Part shown: positions 16,885-25,404 of the stretch, in pieces
Layout: every line of letters starts with the position of its first letter
Position numbering within the stretch: position 1 is the stretch's first letter
Assembly (NCBI RefSeq): GCF_025562715.2
Contig: NZ_JAPFCC010000001.1
Span: 1,010,501-1,074,500, forward strand
DNA length: 64,000 bases
Direction of reading: 5' to 3'
Source of the DNA: Endozoicomonas gorgoniicola
GTDB taxonomy: Bacteria > Pseudomonadota > Gammaproteobacteria > Pseudomonadales > Endozoicomonadaceae
Program-made: the position numbers and the translations under genes
Notes under the pieces: generated by a model
The model's input: the letters and a program-made list of their open reading frames with translations, nothing else
The model's database searches: none
What the model was told of the DNA's origin: nothing

Positions 16885-17598
16885 ATGTTCGACACAAAAA
16901 ATTTTGCAGAGACTTACGCTCAGAGCAAAGAAAATCACCCGTTTCGCACGGAGATGGAACGTTACTCGATATTAAGCTGGCTTGGCACGGTCGAAGGCAA
17001 ACGGGTTCTGGACCTTGCCTGTGGAACAGGGAATTACAGCCGGATGTTTTGTCGACTCGGCGCAAGCGAGGTGACAGGTGTTGACTCATCCCGGGAGATG
17101 ATCAATTCTGCTCTGAGCCATACGCCGGACATAATGCCCGTAGCCTACCACACCCAGCCTGCTGAAGATTATGTCAACGATATTCCTTATGATCTGGTGT
17201 TTCATGCCTACCTGTTGAACTGTGCTTCTTCACCAGAAAAGCTGAATGAGCTTTGTCGTGTACTGTATCGGCATCTTGCCGTGGGAGGTCAGATGCTGGG
17301 AATTATGGGAATGCTTGGACACTACCCTTCAGGAAGCAAGAATCCCAGTGGCTGCTATACAGCCTATCAGGGTGAGCTGTCCGAAGGTGACGGCTATACG
17401 ATCTTTTTTCCGGGACAGCAGGAAGCGGTTAATCATTACTGGCGTCGCAGTACCTGCCATTCTGCTCTGGTAGAAGCGGGTTTTTCGGATATTCGCTGGT
17501 ACCTGCCTTCAGACAATCGCAGTCATCAGATGCCTGTTGATGACTGGATTGAGCTTGAAGAAAACCCTGTTTTTATTGGTGTCAGTGCAACCAGATAG
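16885..17598 (+). CDS. Class I SAM-dependent methyltransferase
   Basis: A 237-residue cytosolic methyltransferase of unknown substrate. The S-adenosylmethionine-binding motif I is clear (RVLDLACGTGNYSR, about 40-53), followed by the acidic end of strand 2 (VTGVDSSREMI) and the strand-4 segment YDLVFHAYLLNCASS. The C-terminal half (SCYTAYQGE-like region, HYWRRSTCHSALVEAGF) resembles small-molecule methyltransferases. It is convergent with the napF-like gene, with only two bases between stop codons, and stands right after the island edge. The ATG at 16885 is preceded by only a weak AGGG. Confidence 0.8.
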   Translation: MFDTKNFAETYAQSKENHPFRTEMERYSILSWLGTVEGKRVLDLACGTGNYSRMFCRLGASEVTGVDSSREMINSALSHTPDIMPVAYHTQPAEDYVNDIPYDLVFHAYLLNCASSPEKLNELCRVLYRHLAVGGQMLGIMGMLGHYPSGSKNPSGCYTAYQGELSEGDGYTIFFPGQQEAVNHYWRRSTCHSALVEAGFSDIRWYLPSDNRSHQMPVDDWIELEENPVFIGVSATR

Positions 17599-17600
17599 TT

Positions 17601-18140
17601 TCAGCATCGCTTATGTAAAGTGATCGCCTTGTCGTAGCAGTCCAGCGAGCATTCGCCACACCCTGTACACAGGGCTTCATCTATCTGCACTCGCTGGTCT
17701 TTAATGCGGATCGCGTCTTCTTCGCAGGCATCCACACAAAAGTCACAGTGCTGGTTCAGGGTGAGCTGACAGTGACCGCTGACTCTGGCTACCGCCTGTA
17801 TACGACGACCGTCTTCTTTGCTCAGAGCCCCCGTTGGACAGTGGTCAACACACTGGTCACAAAAGTCACAGCGACCGTAATCCAGCGAGAGAACAGGGAG
17901 TCCCTTTAACACGGGATGGCTTTCCTCTGACTGGCGAATCACCCGTTGTGGGCAGGCATCTATGCACCGGTCACAGCGATCACACAACGCCAGAAATGTC
18001 TGGTTATCCTGCGCCCAGGGTGGGCGTGGATAGATCGATTCAGGCAGTTCAACCGGTTTAGGTTTGACCAGTCGTCGAAATAACGCCCGGCGACCGGGGG
18101 AGGCGAGTTCTTCTGAATGGTTCATTGATCTGTTCATCAA
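17601..18140 (-). CDS. napF: NapF-like polyferredoxin
   Basis: A 179-residue iron-sulfur protein with clustered Cys motifs: CDRCDRCIDACP near residue 53, CDFCDQCVDHCP near 91, CDFCVDAC near 131, and CTGCGECSLDC near 158, enough for three or four [4Fe-4S] clusters. The leading ALFRRLVKP segment is the NapF-type cytoplasmic N-terminus (no Tat signal). NapF proteins assist maturation of periplasmic molybdoenzymes; here it is last in a minus-strand set with a TorD/DmsD-type chaperone and moaA, opposite dmsABC, so a role in DMSO or TMAO reductase assembly is inferred. The start could be the first or the sixth Met. Confidence 0.82.
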   Translation of the reverse strand: MMNRSMNHSEELASPGRRALFRRLVKPKPVELPESIYPRPPWAQDNQTFLALCDRCDRCIDACPQRVIRQSEESHPVLKGLPVLSLDYGRCDFCDQCVDHCPTGALSKEDGRRIQAVARVSGHCQLTLNQHCDFCVDACEEDAIRIKDQRVQIDEALCTGCGECSLDCYDKAITLHKRC

Positions 18141-18145
18141 AACGT

Positions 18146-18811
18146 TCAGCGATACAGTCTGACAATCCGATATTCAGCCCCGGTCAGGGCGGCCAGTTGT
18201 TCAAGGCTGCCTTTTATCAGCTGGCTGATGCCACGGTACACATCGGTTTGTGCATTGTCGTACAGTACTTCCAGAAAGCGGGGAGCCCAGGTCAGTACAT
18301 GTCCAGTTAAGAAATCTTTTAATACGTCACGCTGGGTGTCCAGACAGGCACTGTCTGGTTCTGTTTCCACCATTTTGGCAAGGCGGTCAGCCATAAAGGC
18401 AAACATCAGGCCCAGGTGGTCTTCCGGCTCCCGTGTTCCTGTGTCTATTTCAATGCCACAGTCACGGTAGAACTGTTTAGCGGCAAGGGTAGGTTCGCCA
18501 CACAGTGTCTGTTCTTCAGTCAGATAAACAGAAGCCCAGGGCGCTGCTTTAAGTTCTTCCGGACCCACAAACAGTTCGGCGTAATCGGCTTGAATATTAC
18601 GAATAGCCTCTGGTGCAGACGACTGCAGACCTTTGGCAATTAATGTCAGTCCGTCATTTATTTCATGGTGGGAAGTGCTGTCCTGTCCGTGATCGGCAAG
18701 CTGTTTCAACTGCTCCAGAAACTCAACGTCAGGTGTCTGATGTAGGCACTGGTAAATCAGCTGACAGGAAAACTGGAAGTCCGCCAGAATCGTCGGGGTT
18801 TCATTGCTCAT
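18146..18811 (-). CDS. TorD/DmsD-family molybdoenzyme chaperone
   Basis: A 221-residue all-helical cytosolic chaperone. Members bind the Tat signal of a molybdoenzyme and hold it until the cofactor is inserted. Family marks are DYAELFVGPEELKAAPWASVYL (about 80-101) and EPEDHLGLMFAFMA (about 132-145), which carries the conserved E-P-x-D-H motif. It lies 5 bases from the napF-like gene and within 4 kb of dmsA, its probable client. The ATG at 18811 is followed by the usual N-terminal helix. Whether DmsD or TorD is the closer subfamily cannot be settled by eye. Confidence 0.88.
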   Translation of the reverse strand: MSNETPTILADFQFSCQLIYQCLHQTPDVEFLEQLKQLADHGQDSTSHHEINDGLTLIAKGLQSSAPEAIRNIQADYAELFVGPEELKAAPWASVYLTEEQTLCGEPTLAAKQFYRDCGIEIDTGTREPEDHLGLMFAFMADRLAKMVETEPDSACLDTQRDVLKDFLTGHVLTWAPRFLEVLYDNAQTDVYRGISQLIKGSLEQLAALTGAEYRIVRLYR

Positions 18812-18985
18812 GGTTATTACCCGTTAATCGAAGAAGTAAGAAGCAGCTGGTAGAGTCTGGATGATCCCATTTCAGGGAGGTGATGTCTCTTGCGACTTGT
18901 CCGGTGAAAGTTTCGCGTTTGGGATGGTGTTCCACAGAAATCGCACAGAAATCGCACAGAAAGTGGCAGAGGCCAGGTGGCCTGG

Positions 18986-19966
18986 TTAGCCACCAATCTG
19001 TGCCAGCGTGGCTGTGCCACCGGTATAGCCATTTTGCAGAAAATGTTTACCCTGCTTCAGCTGCAGAAAATTCTGGATGCGGTTAATCAGTTCCGGCTGC
19101 TGCTGATCGTACTGCAGCAGGTCTCTGAGGTCATAGCCCTGATCGCCGAACAGGCACAGCTGTAGTTTGCCCAGGCTGGTTACCCGAAGGCGGTTGCAAT
19201 CGTCACAGAAATCCGGTGAGTAGGGGGTAATGAGACCAATGCGACCACGGTATTGCGGGTGGTAATACTCCTGCGCCGGACCTGCCGATTTGTGTCGTGC
19301 CACCCTGACCCATCCGCTTTCGAGCAGTTGATCCCGAACCGTATTGCCAGCCAGATGTTGCTGGTTAAAGAAGTCCTGATTGTCGCCGGTTTGCATCAGC
19401 TCAATAAATCGCAGGGTGATGGGCTGGTCTTTTATCCAGTTCAGGAAGTCAGGCAGCTGATCGGCATTGTGGCCACGCATCAGTACGGCGTTAACTTTGA
19501 AGCCGCTCATGCCCAGCTGGAAACCTCTGTCGATACCGTTCAGGATTTCCTGCAGACGGTTATGACCGGTGATGGTCTGGAAGCCACGGGCATCCAGGCT
19601 GTCAACGCTGACGTTAATAGCATCCACCCCGGCTTCCAGCCAGGACTCAATTCGCTCATCCATCCTGTAACCATTGGTGGTCATGGCGACGGTCTGAATA
19701 CCGGGAATCTGTTTAATCGTCGATACAATGTCGTTAAATTCATGGCGCAGGGTCGGCTCACCACCGGTAATACGCACTTTTTCTACACCCAGCCGGGCGA
19801 AAGCACTAATTAATCGTCGTATTTCGTCTACGGTCAGGGATTGCTTATGGTGGTGTTCTCCACACCCGTCAGGCAAACAGTAGTTGCAGCGGAAATTACA
19901 CAGGTCGGTAATCGAGAGTCTCAGGTAGGGGAAGGTCCGCCCCAGATTGTCTTGCAAACGTAACAT
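18986..19966 (-). CDS. moaA: GTP 3',8-cyclase
   Basis: Radical-SAM enzyme that performs the first step of molybdenum cofactor synthesis, turning GTP into 3',8-cyclo-GTP. The N-terminal cluster motif is C23-x3-C27-x2-C30 (DLCNFRCNYC); the second, substrate-binding cluster is FCDDCNRLRVTSLGKLQLCLF near 255-275. VRITGGEPTL is the SAM-binding GGE motif and the C-terminus ends in the essential GG. The longest frame starts at 20035, but the ATG at 19966 with AAAGGTG before it gives the canonical MLRLQDNLGRTFPYLR start and a 326-residue protein. Confidence 0.95.
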   Translation of the reverse strand: MLRLQDNLGRTFPYLRLSITDLCNFRCNYCLPDGCGEHHHKQSLTVDEIRRLISAFARLGVEKVRITGGEPTLRHEFNDIVSTIKQIPGIQTVAMTTNGYRMDERIESWLEAGVDAINVSVDSLDARGFQTITGHNRLQEILNGIDRGFQLGMSGFKVNAVLMRGHNADQLPDFLNWIKDQPITLRFIELMQTGDNQDFFNQQHLAGNTVRDQLLESGWVRVARHKSAGPAQEYYHPQYRGRIGLITPYSPDFCDDCNRLRVTSLGKLQLCLFGDQGYDLRDLLQYDQQQPELINRIQNFLQLKQGKHFLQNGYTGGTATLAQIGG

Positions 19967-20080
19967 CAAACACCTTTCCAAATGCGGGAGGCACTGGCAT
20001 TTCTGCCAGAACCCTGGTAGCAGCGAGTACATCATTCTGCTACGGCTTCAGAACCATGCCATGGGTTTAGGGACTGAAGC
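19967..20080 (-). promoter_or_regulatory. Structured 5' leader of moaA
   Basis: Three hairpins lie in succession in the minus-strand leader: GCTTCAG / CTGAAGC (20045-20051 with 20074-20080), GTAGCAG / CTGCTAC (20017-20023 with 20037-20043) and CTGGCA / TGCCAG (19994-20009). The sequence TGCCTCCCGC follows just before the ribosome-binding site. A long structured leader before moaA recalls the Moco RNA element, but I could not match its consensus. Confidence 0.4.
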
Positions 20081-20206
20081 TCGGCGCTCATAATAATAAT
20101 TTTCAGGGACTATCCTAACGATCTGTGCGGGTGATTTCCATACAGAAAAGCTGCATTGTGAAAAAATGTTTATCATACAGCTCGATTTTTGTTGGCTTTG
20201 TTAATT

Positions 20207-20749
20207 ATGAACATTGTAAATTGTCAAACACCTCTAATCGGATTTGCGGCTTACAGTGGCACGGGTAAGACCACGCTGCTGGAAAAGCTGCTGCCCATTC
20301 TGGTGGGGCGAAAACTCAGGGTGGGAATGGTAAAAGCATCGCACCATGATATTGATCCGGACAAGCCGGGCAAGGACAGTTATCGTTTGCGGCATGCGGG
20401 TGCCACACAACTGGTGTTGAGCACGCCACAGCGGTCTGTCTGTTATACCGAGCGAGACCCGGATACCCCCCGTATGCTTGAAGAACAGCTTCGTTTGCTG
20501 GACCTGGATAACCTGGACCTGGTCGTGGTGGAAGGGTTTCGTGATGAGCCTTTTACCAAGATCGAGCTGTACCGGCCCGTTCTCAACAAGCTGCCGTTGC
20601 ATCCCGGCGACCCCAATATTATTGCCATCGCCTGTGATGATTCTGGCTATCAGCCAGAGCGTTTAATGCCGGTTCTGGATATCAACCATCCTGAACAGAT
20701 TGCAGACTTTATTGTTGCCACTTTTTTAAAGGAATTATCCCATGACTGA
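20207..20749 (+). CDS. mobB: Molybdopterin-guanine dinucleotide biosynthesis adaptor MobB
   Basis: A GTP-binding P-loop protein that assists MobA in attaching GMP to the molybdenum cofactor. The Walker A loop is GFAAYSGTGKTTLL near residue 12, followed by KASHHDID and the D-x-x-G-like VVVEGFRDEPFTKIELYR segment (about 105-122). A TTG at 20189 would extend the frame by six codons; the ATG at 20207 gives the standard MN-start and is chosen. The 3' end overlaps moeA by 8 bases. DmsA needs the dinucleotide form of the cofactor, which fits the neighbourhood. Confidence 0.93.
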   Translation: MNIVNCQTPLIGFAAYSGTGKTTLLEKLLPILVGRKLRVGMVKASHHDIDPDKPGKDSYRLRHAGATQLVLSTPQRSVCYTERDPDTPRMLEEQLRLLDLDNLDLVVVEGFRDEPFTKIELYRPVLNKLPLHPGDPNIIAIACDDSGYQPERLMPVLDINHPEQIADFIVATFLKELSHD

Positions 20750-21983
20750 TTGCTGTTCAACTCCCGGACTGATGCCCCTGGAGCAGGGACTGGAAAAACT
20801 CCGTCAGGAAATTACCCCGGTATCCGGGGTTGAACAGGTCGCCCTGGAGGATGCTCTGGACCGGGTGCTGGCTGAACCTGTTATTTCGCCCGTCAATGTT
20901 CCTTCCCACAATAATTCAGCCATGGACGGTTATGCCCTGCGGCTTAAAGACCTGGAGAATACCGATACGCTGCCACTGGCCGGGCAGTCACTGGCCGGCC
21001 ACCCTTATGCTGGCGAACTGCCTGCCGGACAGTGTATCCGGATTATGACCGGTGCCAGCGTACCGGATAGCGCAGACACTGTGATTATGCAGGAGCAGGT
21101 GAATGTAACGGACAACGGTGTTCAGTTTCTGAATAAACCTGAAGTCACCGGTAATAATGTCCGTCTTGCGGGCGAAGATATCCCGGAAGGTTGTAAGGTG
21201 TTTGCGGCGGGTCATAGAGTGAGGGCACAGGACCTGGGGGTGCTGGCTTCCCTCGGTGTTCCTGAAGTAAAAGTCTTTCGTCGTGTCAAAGTAGCGCTGT
21301 TTTCTACGGGTGATGAGCTGAAATTGCCGGGACAGTCGCTAAGGCCGGGCGATATTTACGACAGTAATCGTTTTGCATTAAAAGCCATGCTGAAGCGTCT
21401 GGGCATTGAGGTTATTGATCTGGGGCTAATTGCTGATGATCCGGAAGCGCTGCGTCAGGCTTTTACAAAAGCAGATCAGCAGGCGGATGTCGTCATTACT
21501 TCGGGCGGTGTTTCCGTGGGTGATGCCGATTTCGTTAAGGATATTCTGCAGGAAATGGGCACCATGTCGTTCTGGAAACTGGCGATCAAGCCCGGCAAGC
21601 CTTTTGCCTTTGGACGACTGCCTGATAGCTGGTTTATTGGTTTGCCCGGTAATCCGGTTTCCGCCACGATAACGTTTCAGCAGCTGGCAACGCCCGCTCT
21701 TCTGCACTTGATGGGTACCCGCGCAGCTGGTCTGCAAACCATTCAGGCTGTGTGTAAAACCCCGCTTAAGAAGAGGCCGGGACGGAGAGAGTTTCAGCGC
21801 GGTATTCTGTCAACCGGCGCGGATGGGCAGATGGAAGTGGTGACTACAGGCAGCCAGGGTTCCGGAGTGATGCGTTCCATGAGTCTGGCTAACTGTTATA
21901 TCGTTCTGTCTGAGCAACAGGGTGATGTGGCAGAGGGGGAGCAGGTAACGGTTCAGCTGTTTACTCATCTGCTGATGAATTAA
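20742..21983 (+). CDS. moeA: Molybdopterin molybdenumtransferase
   Basis: MoeA inserts molybdate into adenylylated molybdopterin to complete the cofactor. The 413 residues show the early NNSAMDGYAL segment with the conserved Asp, the GDELKLPGQ and GDIYDSNRF region of the central domain, TSGGVSVGDADFVK (catalytic domain III) and the PGNPVSA loop. The C-terminal barrel follows. It is coupled to mobB by an 8-base overlap. A 13-bp triple tandem repeat and a hairpin follow the stop. Confidence 0.96.
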   Translation: MTDCCSTPGLMPLEQGLEKLRQEITPVSGVEQVALEDALDRVLAEPVISPVNVPSHNNSAMDGYALRLKDLENTDTLPLAGQSLAGHPYAGELPAGQCIRIMTGASVPDSADTVIMQEQVNVTDNGVQFLNKPEVTGNNVRLAGEDIPEGCKVFAAGHRVRAQDLGVLASLGVPEVKVFRRVKVALFSTGDELKLPGQSLRPGDIYDSNRFALKAMLKRLGIEVIDLGLIADDPEALRQAFTKADQQADVVITSGGVSVGDADFVKDILQEMGTMSFWKLAIKPGKPFAFGRLPDSWFIGLPGNPVSATITFQQLATPALLHLMGTRAAGLQTIQAVCKTPLKKRPGRREFQRGILSTGADGQMEVVTTGSQGSGVMRSMSLANCYIVLSEQQGDVAEGEQVTVQLFTHLLMN

Positions 21984-21985
21984 CA

Positions 21986-22024
21986 CACTCTTCGCCGCCA
22001 CTCTTCGCCGCCACTCTTCGCCGC
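21986..22024. repeat. 13-bp tandem repeat, three copies, after moeA
   Basis: CACTCTTCGCCGC is repeated three times without change, beginning two bases after the moeA stop codon. Confidence 0.92.
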
Positions 22025-22044
22025 CACCCTGCACCGGTGGCGGC
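22020..22044 (+). terminator. GC-rich hairpin after moeA
   Basis: Perfect 9-bp stem GCCGCCACC / GGTGGCGGC with a 7-base loop; its left arm is made of the end of the tandem repeat. It lacks a T tract. Confidence 0.55.
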
Positions 22045-22167
22045 AAATCTCAATCATTCTTATCTGCGGGTACGTTAGGGGCAGGCTTTGTATGGCAGGC
22101 AGATGCCGCAATTGCGTTAGTGGTGACCGCATAGTCAGTGTGTTTAATATTTGGTAGCACAAAAAAT

Positions 22168-22222
22168 AGTCAACATTAGTTGACTCAGATCAATTATCGA
22201 CTGCAAAACATACCTTTATTAT
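22168..22222 (+). promoter_or_regulatory. FNR-type box and promoter of dmsABC
   Basis: TTGACTCAGATCAA (22180-22193) matches the FNR/Anr consensus TTGAT-N4-ATCAA with one mismatch. A -10-like TATTAT lies at 22217-22222, which would put the box centre about 42 bases before the transcription start, the classic position for an FNR-activated promoter. A perfect palindrome AGTCAA-N6-TTGACT (22168-22185) overlaps the left half and could bind a second regulator. The dmsA start codon is about 100 bases farther on. Confidence 0.72.
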
Positions 22223-22331
22223 CTGCACAGCCTGAATCCTGACTTGCAAGCTCTCGTCCATGTGCCTATTAAAAAACATTTTATTTCAGGAGTTTGCTAC
22301 TCAGGTCAAACCCAATTGACCGGAGCACTCA

Positions 22332-24764
22332 ATGAAAAACTGGCTTGATGAAACGATCCTGTCGCCTATGAAGCGGCGCCGCTTTATGAAGTGGGGCTCG
22401 CTGTTAGGAGGCGCCTCTGTAGTCAGCGCTGGACTGCCGTTAAAGTCTGTTGCCAAAGCTTCTTTTACTGATAAGAAAACCCCCGAAAACAAAACGACCT
22501 GGTCCGCCTGTATGGTGAATTGCGGGAGCCGCTGCGCACTGCAGGTGCATACCAATGACGGCGTTATTACCCAAATAGAGTCTGATAATCGGGGTGATGA
22601 TAAAGTTTTTGGAGAGCACCAGATTCGTGCCTGCCTGCGAGGTCGTTCTATTAAACATCGGGTTTATAATCCGGATCGTCTGAAATACCCGATGAAACGT
22701 ATCGGTGAGCGTGGTGAAGGGCGTTTTGAACGCATTAGCTGGGACGAAGCCCTGGACTTGCTGGCCGATAAGCTGAAGTACACGATTGACACCCACGGCA
22801 ATGATTCCATCTTTTTCACCTATGGCACTGGTACCCAAGGCTATCGTACAGATGGTCAGCATGCCCTGCATCGCCTGATGAATATGCTGGGTGGATACCT
22901 GAAATACTGGGGTAACTACAGCTGGGGGCAGATTCAGCATGCCCTGCCTTTCACATACGGCGATACCAAGGCCGCTGCTAATGGCAGTTATACCTCAGAA
23001 ATTAAGAACGCAGATCTGCTGGTGATGTTTGGGTACAACCCGGCTGAAACCCGAATGAGTGGCGGTGGTGAAATTTACGAACACAGTGTGGCTGTGCGTG
23101 AGAGAAATGTTCGTACCATCATTATTGATCCTCGTTATACCGACACTATGCTGGGTAAAGAAGATGAATGGATTCCTATTCGTCCCGGAACCGATGCTGC
23201 GCTGGTTGAAGGTATTGCCCATGTGTTGATTACCGAGAACCTGGTGGATCAGGCATTCCTGGATAAATATTGCCAGGGCTATGATGAAAAAACACTGCCA
23301 GCCAGTGCACCGAAAAATGGACACTATAAAGCTCATATCCTGGGTCAGGGGCCCGACGGTATCGAAAAGACACCTGTGTGGGCTTCTGGCATGACTGGTA
23401 TTCCAGCCAAAAAGATTATTCAGCTGGCTCGCGAAATTGGTTCTGCCAAACCGGCTTATATCCTTCAGGGTACTGGCATTCAACGTCAGGCCAACGGTGA
23501 GCAGTCAGCCCGCTCTATTGTTATGTTGCCCATTCTGACCGGTAACATTGGTCTGCCCGGTACTAATACCGGTGATATGCCTGCGAACTATAGCTATCCG
23601 GTGCCAATGATTCCGACCGGAAAAAACCCTGTAAAAGCTGCTATTCCTTTCTTTGGCTGGACGGATGCTATCGTCCGGGGTCAGGAAATGACAGACAAAA
23701 CGGATGGTGTTCTTGGCGTTAAGCAATTAAACACGTCAATTAAAATGCTGATCAGTTATGCCAGTAATATGTTGGCAAACCAGCATGCTGATATAAACCG
23801 CACGAGAGAAATCTTGCGAGATGAAAGCCTGTGTGAGTTTATCGTTCTTCTCGATAACCATATGACACCGAGCGCACGCTTTGCTGATTTGCTGTTACCT
23901 GATGTGACGACTCTGGAAAACACAGAGGTCAGCTCCGATGGTTACGCTTCCGGTTCTATGGGTGCAGTTGTACCTCTGGTTCCCGCTATTAAGCCGATGT
24001 ATGAGTGCCGCAGTGCTTACGATGTGTGTGTGGGCGTGGCGGAACGTTTTGGAATTCGTGAGCAGTATACAGAGGGTCGTACCCATGAGCAGTGGGTTGA
24101 GCATCTGTACGCCGGAGCCCGGGCCAAAGATTCCCGTCTACCTTCTCTGGAACAGCTGCGAAAAGACGGTCCTTTAAGGGTAATGGCGCCGGAAGATAAC
24201 CGGGTTGCACTGGAAGACTTCCGTACTGACCCGGTGAAACACGCGTTAGGGACACCTTCGGGTAAAATTGAAATCTACTCCACCAAGCTGGAGAAGATTG
24301 CAAAAGAGTGGGTTCTGCCTGAAGGCGATGTCATCACCCCGATACCGCAATATGTGACCACCTGGGAAAGTCATCTTGATCCGCTGACAGAGAAGTATCC
24401 TTTGCAGCTGGTCGGTTTCCACACTAAAGGGCGGGTTCACTCGACTTATCATAACATTCCGGTACTGCGTGAAGCCGTGATGGATGGTGTCTGGATGAAC
24501 CCAGTGGATGCGAAGGCTCGTGGCATTAAAAATGGCGATCAGGTACGCATCTGGAATGACCGTGGTGAAACCCGGGTTCTGGCTAAGGTCACTCCACGAA
24601 TCATTCCCGGAGTGATGGCTTTGGGTGAAGGTGCCTGGTACAAGCCGGATCGTAAAGGGGTTGATCGTGGTGGTTGTTTTAATGTGTTAACGAATCAAAG
24701 GCCAACACCTTTGTCGAAAGGGAACCCCCAACACACCAATCTGGTTGAAATCGCCAGGGTCTGA
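22332..24764 (+). CDS. dmsA: DMSO reductase-type molybdoenzyme, catalytic subunit
   Basis: An 810-residue member of the DMSO reductase family that reduces an S- or N-oxide with electrons from menaquinol via DmsB. The Tat signal is clear: KRRRFMKWG at residues 14-22 and a hydrophobic core to about 44. The FS0 cluster ligands are C60, C64, C68 and C101. Ser197 in YWGNYSWGQ is at the place of the molybdenum-ligating Ser of DmsA. The closing dinucleotide-binding domain has HTKGRVHSTYHN. The gene leads a three-gene operon behind an FNR-type promoter. The true substrate cannot be told from sequence. Confidence 0.92.
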   Translation: MKNWLDETILSPMKRRRFMKWGSLLGGASVVSAGLPLKSVAKASFTDKKTPENKTTWSACMVNCGSRCALQVHTNDGVITQIESDNRGDDKVFGEHQIRACLRGRSIKHRVYNPDRLKYPMKRIGERGEGRFERISWDEALDLLADKLKYTIDTHGNDSIFFTYGTGTQGYRTDGQHALHRLMNMLGGYLKYWGNYSWGQIQHALPFTYGDTKAAANGSYTSEIKNADLLVMFGYNPAETRMSGGGEIYEHSVAVRERNVRTIIIDPRYTDTMLGKEDEWIPIRPGTDAALVEGIAHVLITENLVDQAFLDKYCQGYDEKTLPASAPKNGHYKAHILGQGPDGIEKTPVWASGMTGIPAKKIIQLAREIGSAKPAYILQGTGIQRQANGEQSARSIVMLPILTGNIGLPGTNTGDMPANYSYPVPMIPTGKNPVKAAIPFFGWTDAIVRGQEMTDKTDGVLGVKQLNTSIKMLISYASNMLANQHADINRTREILRDESLCEFIVLLDNHMTPSARFADLLLPDVTTLENTEVSSDGYASGSMGAVVPLVPAIKPMYECRSAYDVCVGVAERFGIREQYTEGRTHEQWVEHLYAGARAKDSRLPSLEQLRKDGPLRVMAPEDNRVALEDFRTDPVKHALGTPSGKIEIYSTKLEKIAKEWVLPEGDVITPIPQYVTTWESHLDPLTEKYPLQLVGFHTKGRVHSTYHNIPVLREAVMDGVWMNPVDAKARGIKNGDQVRIWNDRGETRVLAKVTPRIIPGVMALGEGAWYKPDRKGVDRGGCFNVLTNQRPTPLSKGNPQHTNLVEIARV

Positions 24765-24777
24765 GGAGTATTGAACA

Positions 24778-25404
24778 ATGGCTCAAATGGGATTCTATGT
24801 CGATACCAGTAAGTGTACCGGCTGTAAAACCTGTCAACTGTCTTGTAAAGACAAAAATGATCTGCCAGTAGGTATGAACTGGCGTCGTGTTTACGAATAC
24901 TCCGGAGGCGACTGGGTTCAGCACGAAGACGGTACTTTCAGCAATGATGTGTTTGCTTATTATGTATCCATCAGCTGTAACCACTGTGCGCAGCCTGCCT
25001 GTACCAAAGCATGCCCGACAGGCGCTATGCATAAGCGTGAAGAAGATGGTCTGGTCGTTGTGGACGACACCGTATGCGTAGGCTGCCGTTACTGTGAAAT
25101 GGCCTGTCCTTACGGGGCACCACAGTTTAACCCGGTCAAGAAAGTTATGAGTAAGTGCAATGGCTGTTATGAAAGAGTGGCTACAGGCCAGAAGCCAGTG
25201 TGTGTTGAGTCCTGCCCGCTGCGTGCGCTGGAGTTTGGCCCGATTGATGAATTGCGTGCCAGATACGGAAACCGTGCCGATATTGCGCCACTGCCGGATC
25301 AGACGCTGACCAATCCATCAGTGATTATTGGTACCTCTCGTAATTCCCGCCTGAGCGGTGATAAAGAAGGCAAAATTGAGAACCCGCAGGAGGTAGGATT
25401 ATGA
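24778..25404 (+). CDS. dmsB: DMSO reductase iron-sulfur subunit
   Basis: A 208-residue electron-transfer subunit with four [4Fe-4S] ferredoxin-type motifs: CTGCKTCQLSC near residue 15, CNHCAQPACTKACP near 66, CVGCRYCEMACP near 99, and CNGCYERVATGQKPVCVESCP toward 126-147. There is no signal peptide, as expected for a partner that is exported with DmsA through Tat. It starts 13 bases after dmsA with GAGGAGT as ribosome-binding site and overlaps dmsC by four bases. Confidence 0.94.
   Translation: MAQMGFYVDTSKCTGCKTCQLSCKDKNDLPVGMNWRRVYEYSGGDWVQHEDGTFSNDVFAYYVSISCNHCAQPACTKACPTGAMHKREEDGLVVVDDTVCVGCRYCEMACPYGAPQFNPVKKVMSKCNGCYERVATGQKPVCVESCPLRALEFGPIDELRARYGNRADIAPLPDQTLTNPSVIIGTSRNSRLSGDKEGKIENPQEVGL

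Noticed and set aside
19967..20080. Firm call of a Moco riboswitch
   Set aside because: The position is right and the leader is structured, but I could not align it with the known consensus, so it is listed only as a structured leader.
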